Assembly (NCBI GenBank): GCA_022793905.1
Contig: JAAWDU010000006.1
Coordinates: forward strand, 1-57,263
DNA length: 57,263 nucleotides
Reading direction: 5' to 3'
Source of the DNA: Clostridia bacterium
Lineage (GTDB): Bacteria > Bacillota > Clostridia > TANB77 > CAG-508
The notes beneath the pieces were generated by a model. It had not been told where the DNA came from. It did no database searches and saw only the letters and a list, made by a program, of their open reading frames with translations. The translations under genes were made by a program, and so were the position numbers. This document shows, in pieces, positions 1 through 8,530 of this stretch (its first letter is position 1; each line of letters opens with the position of its first letter).

Positions 1-273
1 AATAAATATGGAAGAATGAGGTTGAAATATTTGAAAGAACATAAAAAAGCTGATTACACTATAATGTTTATAAATGGAACATTAAATGCACACTTAAAAG
101 AAATACAAGAAACAGCAGATAATAGAGTTCAACAGATTATTAGTGAGTTAAAATCTAAAAGTGATTTGACTGAAGATATGAAAAATACAGATATGCTTTA
201 TTGGGTAGGCACGATGAACTCTATTAAGGCTCAAGCAGAAGAAATTGTTTTTAGTGAATTTATTTATGTATAA
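1..273 (+). CDS. TnpV-like transposon-encoded protein, 3' part
   Basis: The reading frame is already open at base 1 (codons aat aaa tat gga aga atg), so the gene enters from outside the window and only about 90 C-terminal residues are seen. The pattern KYGRMRLKYLKEHK, the helical middle and the ending WVGTMNSIKAQAEEIVFSEFIY resemble in order TnpV, a small protein carried by clostridial and enterococcal transposons. Its role is not well defined. It suggests that a mobile element lies to the left. A perfect 12-bp stem follows the stop codon and probably ends the transcript. The family assignment is by recall of the family pattern. Confidence 0.65.
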   Translation, partial: NKYGRMRLKYLKEHKKADYTIMFINGTLNAHLKEIQETADNRVQQIISELKSKSDLTEDMKNTDMLYWVGTMNSIKAQAEEIVFSEFIYV

Positions 274-281
274 AAGTTGTT

Positions 282-313
282 AAAAGCGAATGAGGATAAA
301 ATCATTCGCTTTT
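282..313. terminator. Bidirectional stem-loop between convergent genes
   Basis: A perfect 12-bp inverted repeat (arms 282-293 and 302-313, core GCGAATGA/TCATTCGC) has A-rich and T-rich flanks. It lies between the tnpV-like gene and the convergent nitroreductase gene and could terminate both. The same GCGAATGA/TCATTCGC core occurs at 5633-5655. Confidence 0.7.
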
Positions 314-322
314 AACTATTTA

Positions 323-847
323 TTATTGAATTTTATTCCAGTATACAAAATCTGATATTTCATTTCTTTGAAAATGTAGTTTACTTGGTTTTGCTTCTTT
401 AGAAGGATATCCAATTGGTAGTATTGCAACAGGAATCAAATTTTCAGGTACTTCATAAATTTCAACTAATTTTTTAGGATCAAAAGAACCAATCCAAGTT
501 GTTCCAAGTCCTAAACTTTGTGCCTCTAACATCATATGTGTAGTTACTATACTAATATCAATATCTCCAAATTCTTTTTCATCATACTTATCTCTTTTAT
601 AAGAAACGGATTTATCATAAAAGAGTATCATTATAACTGGTGCATTCCACCCATATTGAGTGCAACCATTTAATTTTTCTAATTGTTCCCTTTGTGTTAA
701 TACTAATACTCTTTGTGGTTGCAAGTTTCTAGCTGTTGGAGCTAATTTTGCAACTTTTAAAATTTTTTCTATTTTTTCTTTTTCTACTTCTTTTGTAGAA
801 AAACTCCTACAGGAATATCTTTCCTCTGCTAACTCTAAAAAATCCAT
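323..847 (-). CDS. Nitroreductase family protein
   Basis: 174 residues, the usual length of a compact FMN-dependent nitroreductase. The N-terminus carries RYSCRSF, the family's FMN-phosphate contact region, followed by APTARNLQPQR (about residues 36-46) and the late SLGLGTTWIGSF segment (about 112-123) typical of the fold. Such enzymes reduce nitro or quinone compounds with NAD(P)H in the cytoplasm; the substrate cannot be told from sequence. It lies 42 nt downstream of the MBL-fold gene on the same strand and could share its promoter. No in-frame CGG codon is present. Confidence 0.85.
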   Translation of the reverse strand: MDFLELAEERYSCRSFSTKEVEKEKIEKILKVAKLAPTARNLQPQRVLVLTQREQLEKLNGCTQYGWNAPVIMILFYDKSVSYKRDKYDEKEFGDIDISIVTTHMMLEAQSLGLGTTWIGSFDPKKLVEIYEVPENLIPVAILPIGYPSKEAKPSKLHFQRNEISDFVYWNKIQ

Positions 848-889
848 ATTTTCTAATAACCTTTCTATCTGTGTAATTTATGTTAGTGT

Positions 890-1693
890 TTAAATATCTA
901 ATTTTAGTCCTACACCAACTTCATAAATTTTCATTTGCTTTGCAATTTCTATCTTGCATTCAAGTGAAATATAATGACATGGATACAATAACTTAATATC
1001 ATTGTATTTTAAATATTTGATAGTATGTTTTAATCTGTTATCATTTTCAAATAAATGAAAACCTCCAATAATACCATATATTCGTTCATCCTTGCAAACC
1101 TTTTTAGAATATTCAATGATGTTACAAATTCCACTATGCGAACAACCAGTTATAATAAATAAACCTTTATTACTTTTATACACAATAGCAGAATCATCTT
1201 CTATTATATCATCTACTTTTTCATCATTAATGATACTTTTGCCTATCGCACATCTTGGCTCAAAATCAATGGTTGCAGGTATTTCACCTAAATAAGTAAT
1301 ATGTTCACTAATTTGAATAGGCTCTTTCGATAAATTTAACTTACATACCTTAGAAAGTTCTTCTTTTGACAATGAACTACCAATATATAATCCAGTATTA
1401 TCTTCTTTATAATTAAAGCATTCTGGATGAGCAATTAATTCGACATTTCTTTTTTCTTTAAAAAAATATTTAAGTCCTCCTGTATGATCATTGTGTCCAT
1501 GAGATATAACAAGTTTATTAATTTTATTCAAATCAATATTCATCTTTTTAGCATTTTCTATAAATGCATTTGAATAACCTGTATCAAATAAAATTTTATG
1601 CTCTCCATCTTCAATATAATAACTTACAGCTGGTTCTCCTAAATAATACATATCTATAAATGTATTATTATCTTCTAATACTGTTAATTTCAT
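890..1693 (-). CDS. MBL-fold metallo-hydrolase
   Basis: 267 residues. The metal-binding signature HGHNDHTGG is at about residues 65-73, with further ligand motifs GCSHSG, GGFHLF and PCHY in the C-terminal half, as in metallo-beta-lactamase-fold hydrolases of the dihydropterin/RFA-P synthase-like group. Two metal ions are expected and the true substrate is unknown. The start at 1693 has an AGGGAGAG-type ribosome binding site. A good promoter sits just upstream (1729-1757). It probably forms a short operon with the nitroreductase gene. Confidence 0.85.
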   Translation of the reverse strand: MKLTVLEDNNTFIDMYYLGEPAVSYYIEDGEHKILFDTGYSNAFIENAKKMNIDLNKINKLVISHGHNDHTGGLKYFFKEKRNVELIAHPECFNYKEDNTGLYIGSSLSKEELSKVCKLNLSKEPIQISEHITYLGEIPATIDFEPRCAIGKSIINDEKVDDIIEDDSAIVYKSNKGLFIITGCSHSGICNIIEYSKKVCKDERIYGIIGGFHLFENDNRLKHTIKYLKYNDIKLLYPCHYISLECKIEIAKQMKIYEVGVGLKLDI

Positions 1694-1728
1694 TAGTTTA
1701 TTCTCTCCCTATAAAAATTATTTACCTA

Positions 1729-1757
1729 AGTATATCATAAACTGGAGTCCTTATCAA
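1729..1757 (-). promoter_or_regulatory. Sigma-A-type promoter for the MBL/nitroreductase operon
   Basis: On the minus strand, TTGATA (1752-1757) and TATACT (1729-1734) are separated by 17 nt, about 35 nt upstream of the MBL start codon. Confidence 0.6.
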
Positions 1758-1828
1758 CGAATAAAAAGAATTTATCAAAAATTACTTGAAATTTTATAAA
1801 CTTTATGTTAAAGTAAAATTAATGAACT

Positions 1829-1974
1829 GATTGATGTTTGTATCAATCGTTAATGGTGTGAAAAAAGTTGTAGATATCTACGTTGTTCGCACCAATTAAA
1901 GTTTTCGAACTTTATGAGAAATTTAATATTTAGAAAATTTGATTATTCTTCTAACAGAGTTTATCAAATTTTCT
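1829..1974. other. Cluster of hairpins at the left end of the integrative element
   Basis: Four consecutive inverted repeats lie in 146 nt: GATTGAT/ATCAATC (1829-1848); GGTGTG/CGCACC (1855-1893) enclosing the palindrome GTAGATATCTAC; AAAGTT/AACTTT (1898-1913); and a perfect 12-bp AGAAAATTTGAT/ATCAAATTTTCT repeat (1931-1974) that runs into the putative att core. No gene is visible in 1694-1995. It could be integrase arm sites plus a terminator, or a structured RNA; the strand is unresolved. Confidence 0.4.
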
Positions 1975-1985
1975 AACACTTTTAA
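1970..1985 (+). repeat. Putative attL core, 16-bp direct repeat
   Basis: TTTCTAACACTTTTAA, identical to 12213-12228. It lies 10 bp beyond the 3' end of the integrase gene, the usual position for an att site. Confidence 0.5.
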
Positions 1986-1995
1986 TTAGTTGTTG

Positions 1996-3492
1996 TCAAA
2001 CGGTGGTAGTTGCATATTGAAATTTAGCAATTAAAACTTGTGCAGAGATTTCTTTATTAGTTTCGTCCATATGTGTATAAATCATAGTAGTTTGAATATT
2101 AGAGTGTCCTAACCAAATTTGTATGTCTTTAACTGGAACTTTATTTTGGATAAGTAAAGTTGCACAAGAATGTCTTAAATCATGTAAACGGATATGTTTT
2201 AATTCGTTATCTTCTAGCACTTTTGCAAAAGTATGACTTAAATATCCAGGTTTCATAAGTTCACCATTTGGCATTAAACATATATAATCGCTGTACTCAT
2301 TATTATACATAGTTCCAAATATCTTTTTATATTCTGTATAAATTTCTTTATATTCATTTAGTAAATCTTCAATAAAATTAAATAATGGTAAAGTACGATA
2401 AGAAGATTGTGATTTTGTTTTATCTTTAAATACAAATTGTGTTTTACCATTTACTTTGAATCTTTGGACTGTATATTTTATTGTAACTGTTTTTCTTTTA
2501 AAATCAATCGCATCCCATTTTAAACCTAAAACTTCCTCACGTCTTAATCCATATACTGCTGCAAGTATTACTTCAAGTCTAATAGTAGTTTCTTTAACAA
2601 TTTCAAATAAATGCAAAAGCTCGTCATGTTTGTAAAAGTTTCCTGTATATTGGTCTGATTTAATAGGCTTTAAGTTATTTATTAGGTTATATTCTAATAA
2701 CTCTTGCTCGACAGCTCTACTAAATACACAAGACAGAATAGACCTTTGATGCTTAACTGTGTTTGTCTTTAGTCCTTCATTAAAAAGGTACTCTATATAG
2801 TTGTGAATATCAGAGGCAGAAACATCCTTAAAAAGAAGTTCCTCATTTTCAAAATATTTAATCATTCTGCCATTTACATGGTCATAATACCCTTTATATG
2901 TACTAGCTGTTACTTTATTTTTAACCGAGTCTAGCCATTCCTTAATGTAATCACTAAATAACATATCACGATAATGTCCCATTTTCTTAAGTCTTTGCTC
3001 TTGTGGATCAGCTGATAACTTGTAAACTAAATCTGTGATAATTCTTTTAATTAAATGTGTATTAGGATTCTGCACAATTACATTCATTAAAGAATTTATC
3101 ATATCTTCTTTAGATGTATCATACCAAGTCGACAGACATTTTGTAATAATAAGTTCTTCTTCACTAGATAATGGTGTATTATTTAAGCTAATTGCATTAG
3201 TTTTATTTTCATTGTTATTTTTAGGCAATAGGGACAACTCATTAAATGTATTTTTGTTTTCTGTTTGTTCTTCCAATAACTGCTCAGCAGTCTTTTTGCT
3301 ATCTATATATGAATTTTTATTATAGATAACTCGGATATCAGCAAGTATCTTTTCAGCCTTTATTTGATTTTCTTTTTTGCCATTAGCAATTACTTTAGTT
3401 GGTATCCATTTCTGACTTCTTTTGTTATTTGGATATACATTTAATACAATATAATAGACAAGTCCTTTTATTTGTAAGCTACCTGTTACCAA
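1996..3492 (-). CDS. Tyrosine recombinase/integrase
   Basis: 498 residues. The C-terminal catalytic domain shows the tyrosine recombinase residues: Arg in YGLRREEVLGLKW (about 315), HDLRHS (about 437-442), LGHS (about 461) and the nucleophile Tyr in MIYTHMD (about 472). A core-binding domain precedes it (about 180-280). The N-terminal 60 residues resemble the AP2-like arm-binding domain of Tn916/phage-type integrases. A TTG start is chosen because AGGAGGG lies 5 nt upstream. It would cut and join the 16-bp repeat. One CGG occurs out of frame (TCG GTT) and causes no shift. Confidence 0.93.
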   Translation of the reverse strand: MVTGSLQIKGLVYYIVLNVYPNNKRSQKWIPTKVIANGKKENQIKAEKILADIRVIYNKNSYIDSKKTAEQLLEEQTENKNTFNELSLLPKNNNENKTNAISLNNTPLSSEEELIITKCLSTWYDTSKEDMINSLMNVIVQNPNTHLIKRIITDLVYKLSADPQEQRLKKMGHYRDMLFSDYIKEWLDSVKNKVTASTYKGYYDHVNGRMIKYFENEELLFKDVSASDIHNYIEYLFNEGLKTNTVKHQRSILSCVFSRAVEQELLEYNLINNLKPIKSDQYTGNFYKHDELLHLFEIVKETTIRLEVILAAVYGLRREEVLGLKWDAIDFKRKTVTIKYTVQRFKVNGKTQFVFKDKTKSQSSYRTLPLFNFIEDLLNEYKEIYTEYKKIFGTMYNNEYSDYICLMPNGELMKPGYLSHTFAKVLEDNELKHIRLHDLRHSCATLLIQNKVPVKDIQIWLGHSNIQTTMIYTHMDETNKEISAQVLIAKFQYATTTV

Positions 3493-3600
3493 ATGTCCCT
3501 CCTTTCTGTATAACAGTTACTTACCTATAGCTTTTTTATTATATCATAAGTTTTTATATTATGATAACCCTTTCTATTTTTATGAATCATTGTATATAGG

Positions 3601-3816
3601 TTATGTTTTTTCCTCCAGTAAGTATTCTATAATGCTTGATTTAGGTATCTTGTATTCTCTACCAACCTTTTTTGCCTTTATTTTTCTTTGTTGTAGTAAC
3701 TTATATGAAAGAGATACACCAATATTGCCTAACATCTTTCTCATTTGTGAAATACTTACAATGTCAGGATAAGAAGTAAACATTATACTGTAATTTTCTT
3801 TTACACTTTGATTCAA
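3601..3816 (-). CDS. Excisionase-like HTH protein
   Basis: 71 residues with a winged-helix excisionase pattern (SISQMRKMLG to KVGREYKIPKSSIIEYL), the usual partner of a tyrosine integrase. It lies 108 nt upstream of the integrase on the same strand. The start is TTG at 3816 with GGAGGT upstream; an internal ATG at residue 12 is an alternative. It probably helps excision or represses integration genes by binding near the att site. Confidence 0.7.
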   Translation of the reverse strand: MNQSVKENYSIMFTSYPDIVSISQMRKMLGNIGVSLSYKLLQQRKIKAKKVGREYKIPKSSIIEYLLEEKT

Positions 3817-3884
3817 TAAAAATCACCTCCATTTCTATTTTTAAGATAAAAAATTGACTTAAAATAAAATAAGTCATAATAATA

Positions 3885-4313
3885 TTAGTATTTAATTTGT
3901 GATGGCATATCACTTGAATATGCCATATCTGTTTTTAATTCAAATCTTTGCTTTTTTGCATTGTATTCATAAGCATTTGGGCAATTTTTCTTTATTGCCA
4001 CTTTAGACAATGGATAGAAATATGAAAGTTCAGCTACATCTTGATTGTGAAGATTATTCATAATTGCCTTTTCTTCAGCACTTTTCTGACTGCGCTTTCT
4101 TTTCATAATTTCTTTTGTTTGCTCAGAATGCTTTACACGATTTTCTTCTTTCCTTTTTGCTTTTTCTTGCATATACATAGGGGAGTTAGACAAGACTCTA
4201 CTAACTTGACTAATTGATAAATTAATCTCTTTGCTTATCTGGGTTATCGTTAATTTATCATTAAAATACAAATTATAGATTAAATTGTTTCGTTCTAAAT
4301 CAGGTTTTATCAA
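3885..4313 (-). CDS. HTH DNA-binding protein of the element
   Basis: 142 residues. Residues 20-45 (LTITQISKEINLSISQVSRVLS) form a helix-turn-helix resembling sigma-70 region 4 or resolvase-type HTHs. A very basic, charged helix follows (about 50-85) and the C-terminal part is not recognised. A TTG start is preferred, with AGGAG upstream. It is divergent from the DUF6076 gene across a hairpin-rich region that it might regulate. Confidence 0.6.
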   Translation of the reverse strand: MIKPDLERNNLIYNLYFNDKLTITQISKEINLSISQVSRVLSNSPMYMQEKAKRKEENRVKHSEQTKEIMKRKRSQKSAEEKAIMNNLHNQDVAELSYFYPLSKVAIKKNCPNAYEYNAKKQRFELKTDMAYSSDMPSQIKY

Positions 4314-4380
4314 AAAAAGTCAACTCCTATTTTTTAATGCAAAAATCTGCTAACAGTTTTTTTATATAAAAAATTTTATT

Positions 4381-4620
4381 ACGTAGGAAATTGCTAGCTT
4401 TGCTAGTATATTTCCGAAGTAACAAGGTTAATCTACCTTGGTCTGCGCAAGAATTGCAAAGCAATTTTGCACATTTTGGAAGATTTTCTTATATAAAGAC
4501 TTGAAATAAGTTTTTATATAATATATACTAATATTGACAATAAACAACAATAAAGATTATTGTCTAACGACAATTTTATTTATATCACACTATTGTCTAC
4601 GATGCAATACTTTTTATAAA
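4381..4620. other. Hairpin-rich divergent intergenic region, candidate origin or operator
   Basis: Between the divergent genes at 4313 and 4650 there are nested or tandem hairpins: GGAAAT/ATTTCC with inner CTAGC/GCTAG (4386-4415), CAAGGT/ACCTTG (4423-4440) and GCAAGAATTGC/GCAATTTTGC (4447-4470). A very AT-rich stretch follows, with two ATTGTCTA-CGA direct repeats (near 4559 and 4592). A promoter TTGTCT-N16-TATAAA (4593-4620) faces the DUF6076 gene. This is where an element origin or operator would be expected; no known origin family was recognised. Confidence 0.35.
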
Positions 4621-4649
4621 AAAAGATAAAAAATTTTTAGGAGTAAAAA

Positions 4650-5630
4650 ATGAGTAAGGAATATAAAATAGAAATCTATATAAATGAGCAGTTAAAAGAA
4701 GAACAAGTTAAAATACCTATGCTAGATTATTCTGTTAATGATAAGGGAAATACTATACTTGATACTAGAATATATGAATATCCAAATCAAATAGGAATAA
4801 TGCTATTGGATTTTATACAACAAGATTTAAAAGAATTTAGTAATATGATTTTTAGATATTATGGTTTTCATACACTATTAACAGAAAATGAAAGGCATGA
4901 TTTATTAGATTCAGATTTAACAGATACAGAGGAATTAAATCTAAAAATGGATCAGCTATATAACAAATATAAAGCAGAACTTGAAAGCTACAAAAAACAG
5001 ATAATAAACATCATAGAGTATTGTATTTTTAATGAAAACGAAGAATTAAAAACATTAACGCCTTTGGATAAGCTTACTGTATTCTGTAATGAAAGCAAAT
5101 TAGAAGATTATACTATTTTAAAATATAATCAATTTAGTAAACAGATAAAACTAAATAAAGATATATCTAGAGCAGACAAAAACGACCTTATAAACAATTT
5201 AAAAGATAAAAACAATAATAGATATGGTATTAAAGAAATTTATGAAATTGACAACTTTTACAATTTCTTATTTTTAGAACTGTATTTTATATTGCAGCAG
5301 AAAACATATCTAAAAAAGTGCAAAAACTGTGGCAAATATTTTCTAACAACTAATTCAGCAGTAATCTATTGTAATAACACATTTGAGGATAACAAGACTT
5401 GTAGAGAAATTGGAGCTAGTAAAGTATTTTCCAAAAATTTAGAAAATGATGAGGCTTATAATCTATATAGAAAAACTTATAAAAGAAAACAAGCTTTGGC
5501 CAAAAACAAAGGTGGAAATTTTGAAATGGATTATAACAAGTTTAGATATCAAGGTAAGGATAAGAAGAATGCTTACAAATTAAACGAAATTAGTAAAGAA
5601 GAATTTATGGAATGGTTAAATAAACAATAG
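4650..5630 (+). CDS. DUF6076-like protein with a zinc-finger-like motif
   Basis: 326 residues, no signal peptide. The central part is helical and rich in Lys, Glu and Asn. A Cys cluster CKNCGKYF with two later Cys (about residues 229-258) looks like a zinc ribbon and is typical of DUF6076 proteins found in clostridial mobile elements. The start ATG has AGGAG 8 nt upstream. It is the only plus-strand gene in the element and is followed by a stem-loop. The function is unknown; the zinc ribbon suggests nucleic acid binding. Confidence 0.7.
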   Translation: MSKEYKIEIYINEQLKEEQVKIPMLDYSVNDKGNTILDTRIYEYPNQIGIMLLDFIQQDLKEFSNMIFRYYGFHTLLTENERHDLLDSDLTDTEELNLKMDQLYNKYKAELESYKKQIINIIEYCIFNENEELKTLTPLDKLTVFCNESKLEDYTILKYNQFSKQIKLNKDISRADKNDLINNLKDKNNNRYGIKEIYEIDNFYNFLFLELYFILQQKTYLKKCKNCGKYFLTTNSAVIYCNNTFEDNKTCREIGASKVFSKNLENDEAYNLYRKTYKRKQALAKNKGGNFEMDYNKFRYQGKDKKNAYKLNEISKEEFMEWLNKQ

Positions 5631-5632
5631 TA

Positions 5633-5655
5633 GCGAATGACTTAAAATCATTCGC
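5633..5655 (+). terminator. Stem-loop after the DUF6076 gene
   Basis: GCGAATGA (5633-5640) and TCATTCGC (5648-5655) form an 8-bp stem followed by a T-rich stretch, directly after the stop codon. The core is identical to that of the terminator at 282-313. Confidence 0.6.
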
Positions 5656-5696
5656 CTTTAAGTTTTATACATTTTCGTGATATACTCATATTAGAC

Positions 5697-6134
5697 TTAA
5701 TTGCTATAATTTTGGGGATAATCTATAACGCCTCGATTGACATCATAAAATTGTCTCCAATGATTCGAAAAGCAAGAATATACTAATTGTTTATCTTTAA
5801 AATATAAATATATATGTGCACCAGATTCATCAATGCCTCCGTCGTCACAATAGCATTCATATAACTCATTATATTGGTCACTAGATATATCACTATTATT
5901 ATCATTCTCAATTAATTTTAGACTTACAATTTCTTTTATTTTCATATCGTATAATATTTTAGACACCTTTTGAGCCTGTTCCTCTGAAAAACCTACTTGT
6001 ATAAACTTTTCTGAAAAAACACTATATTTATTTGATACTTCTGTCGTACTAAATGAACTACCAACTGCTATAATTACAATTATAATTAGTACAGTTATTC
6101 CTATTATTGAAAGATTTATATTTCTATTATTCAT
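5697..6134 (-). CDS. Membrane-anchored hypothetical protein
   Basis: 145 residues. One hydrophobic segment near the N-terminus (about 8-27) has positive residues before it, predicting an N-in anchor with an extracellular domain of about 115 residues. I do not recognise the domain. It is the last gene of a minus-strand series (8449 to 5697) with short gaps. One out-of-frame CGG (GAC GGA) causes no shift. Confidence 0.55.
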   Translation of the reverse strand: MNNRNINLSIIGITVLIIIVIIAVGSSFSTTEVSNKYSVFSEKFIQVGFSEEQAQKVSKILYDMKIKEIVSLKLIENDNNSDISSDQYNELYECYCDDGGIDESGAHIYLYFKDKQLVYSCFSNHWRQFYDVNRGVIDYPQNYSN

Positions 6135-6184
6135 ATTTTCTCCATAACTTTTTTATATAATAATTTAATATATATTTTAATCTA

Positions 6185-7249
6185 TTATTTAATGGCTATC
6201 TCATTTTCATCTTCAAAATTATAATATGTATTTTCGCTGTTCATCTCTTTGTTTATTATTTCTACAAATTTTGTTAAATATTTTGATACTTCAGCCATAA
6301 TATATATGTTAGAACATTGCATTCTAAAATTAATTCCATCGTTTGATGTAACTGCTAATCCACCATAATCACATATAGGTAATTGTCTATTATTGTTGAA
6401 CCTCTTGTCTGGGCCTCCATTTTTATTTACATACTTCCATGTATATGAAATAATCTTTGCATCTTTAGGAACAATTCCTTCTTCGACATATCTTGAATTA
6501 AATATATTAAAATCAAGATTGTTATATTTACATCCCATAGCCTTAAATCCATTCAAAACTATTATTCTATCTGGGGTTAAATATATTTTTTTGTTTCCGT
6601 CTATTATATAATAAATATCTATATTAGATTTTATATACCAAGGTGTACCTTTATAGATATTTATTATATTTCTTGTAATAGAATTAGTTGCACCTGATGA
6701 ATATTTAAGATCCGCATTTCTTACTGATGTATTAACTCTCCACATTTTTGAATTTTTTCTCATTTCTGTTACTACAGTATTTAAAGAATTATATTTTTCT
6801 TTACTATAAGAGTCAAACTCATATTCTAAATTAATTTTTCCATAAATAGCAATAAATATTTTTATCAATAAACCTATTGGTATAAAAACCACAAGAATAC
6901 AAAGAATATTAGATATGTAATTTAATGTATGTACATTTTTTATCTTTTCTAACACAATATCGTTTTTAGACATTGTTTCTAAATTTTCACTACTATAATA
7001 AGTAGTCTCTCCAATAGTAAGTGTCCTTTTATCTTCTTTTTGCATTTTTCTCGGCATATTAGTTTTAGGAGTTGTTTCCACATAAGAAATTCCTGTGCCT
7101 GGTATAGAATATGTTTTTCTAGTTTGACCACTTGCTGTTTTTGTAACTCTATATCCTTTTACGCCCCAACTATATCCTATACCAGATTTACTCAAATTAA
7201 TCCTAAATCCTCCACCAAGATTAATACTCTTTCTATATCTCCATCCCAT
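6185..7249 (-). CDS. DUF4236 domain protein with membrane segment
   Basis: 354 residues. Residues 1-55 match the DUF4236 pattern (GWRYRKSINLGGGFRINLSKSGIGYSWG, then RTYSIPGTGISY), common in phage- and element-borne proteins of unknown role. One or two membrane segments lie at about 108-136. The C-terminal part is a cytoplasmic-looking alpha/beta domain that is not recognised. It lies 21 nt downstream of the SAP-domain gene and is probably co-transcribed. Two out-of-frame CGG trinucleotides leave the frame unchanged. Confidence 0.7.
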   Translation of the reverse strand: MGWRYRKSINLGGGFRINLSKSGIGYSWGVKGYRVTKTASGQTRKTYSIPGTGISYVETTPKTNMPRKMQKEDKRTLTIGETTYYSSENLETMSKNDIVLEKIKNVHTLNYISNILCILVVFIPIGLLIKIFIAIYGKINLEYEFDSYSKEKYNSLNTVVTEMRKNSKMWRVNTSVRNADLKYSSGATNSITRNIINIYKGTPWYIKSNIDIYYIIDGNKKIYLTPDRIIVLNGFKAMGCKYNNLDFNIFNSRYVEEGIVPKDAKIISYTWKYVNKNGGPDKRFNNNRQLPICDYGGLAVTSNDGINFRMQCSNIYIMAEVSKYLTKFVEIINKEMNSENTYYNFEDENEIAIK

Positions 7250-7270
7250 ATTTTTCTCCCTTTTCTAATA

Positions 7271-8449
7271 TTACATATTCTTTTTTATAATATTGCTTAC
7301 TTTTTCTCTTCGTTCTAACAATTCTTTAGGAGAACTATTAGAATTTATGCTTTTTAATCCAATTTCTATAATTTTTAATTCTTCTTCATATAATTTGTAT
7401 TTTCTTAAAATTTTGGCAGTTTCTTTATAAAGAGCAGGTGCATCAAAATTCTTTTCTATAGCTATATATAAATAATATAAAGCTTTCTTATCATCACCAT
7501 TCTTTTTATAATTTAATCCTTCTAGCTCTTCATTTAATCCATCACCTTTTTTCTTTGCAGCTTCTTTGACTTCTGGAATTATAGAATTTATATAAGATGA
7601 AATATCTTCTTTTGTATATAAAATTTCACTTTTAATTTTATTATCGGAAATCTCGACTTTTTTGCTAACTTTATCTGCCATTCTAATACCTATACTCTTT
7701 TCTTCAAAATCAGCTACTATAGTTCTCCAATTTGTTTTATCATTATCAGCAAGTAAACGATTAACATCCCAAACTGTAAAGCTTATATCTTGTGGTACAT
7801 TATTGTTTGTTTTTAATTTATGCTTGTGCATATAAACAACATATTCATTTTCTTTTAATTCTTTCTTTCCTAATTCAGTTAACACATACTTCTTAGAAAA
7901 ATATTCTTCAGGTAGTTCTGATTCTTTAACATTGTTTGTTATGTCAGCCACTAATTTCTGTTTGCTTTGGGTAATTTTAATCTTAAATATAGCAGCAATC
8001 TTTTTTAATTCTTCTACTTTTAAACTATTTAAAAGTTCTGTTTTTAATCCCCACCTAATAAACCCTCTTTTTTCGAGTGTTTCTAGTGCATGACCAATAT
8101 CACGAATCCCATATTTAAACCACCAAAAACCAGGATAACCATTTGCAGGTTTTGGATATGTACCACTATTACAGTATTCTAGCAACATTATTTCACCAAT
8201 ATATAATCCATTTTTTGAAGGAAAAGTAGTTTTCTTCCTGTCTTCAAGTGTAATAACTTTTTCAGCCATAGGTGTTCCAGCATATGATTCTAATGTGTAA
8301 TATTCGGCAGGTTGATAAAAAGGTCTTTCATCTGCTGTTATAGTACTAGCATCAGCAAAAGGTCCTGGAAATCTTACCTTGCTATTAGTTGATAATTGTT
8401 CGGTTTGTTTTGTTTGCTTTTTACTTTTAAAAAAATCTAATAATCCCAT
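7271..8449 (-). CDS. SAP-domain hypothetical protein
   Basis: 392 residues. The N-terminal half has a conserved-looking domain (RPFYQPAEYYT, GFWWFKYGI) found in uncharacterised Bacillota proteins, followed by a SAP-like helix-turn-helix (LLNSLKVEELKKIAAIFKI, about 148-170), a likely nucleic-acid-binding motif. The C-terminus resembles tetratricopeptide helices (KKNGDDKKALYYLYIAIEK). It heads the minus-strand series with the DUF4236 gene. The function is unknown. Confidence 0.55.
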   Translation of the reverse strand: MGLLDFFKSKKQTKQTEQLSTNSKVRFPGPFADASTITADERPFYQPAEYYTLESYAGTPMAEKVITLEDRKKTTFPSKNGLYIGEIMLLEYCNSGTYPKPANGYPGFWWFKYGIRDIGHALETLEKRGFIRWGLKTELLNSLKVEELKKIAAIFKIKITQSKQKLVADITNNVKESELPEEYFSKKYVLTELGKKELKENEYVVYMHKHKLKTNNNVPQDISFTVWDVNRLLADNDKTNWRTIVADFEEKSIGIRMADKVSKKVEISDNKIKSEILYTKEDISSYINSIIPEVKEAAKKKGDGLNEELEGLNYKKNGDDKKALYYLYIAIEKNFDAPALYKETAKILRKYKLYEEELKIIEIGLKSINSNSSPKELLERREKVSNIIKKNM

Positions 8450-8530
8450 AATATACCTCTAATTTATTTTATATATTGGTTTATCAAGATGATTATATCA
8501 TATTTAAAATCGTTTTCATATCTTTTTTTG

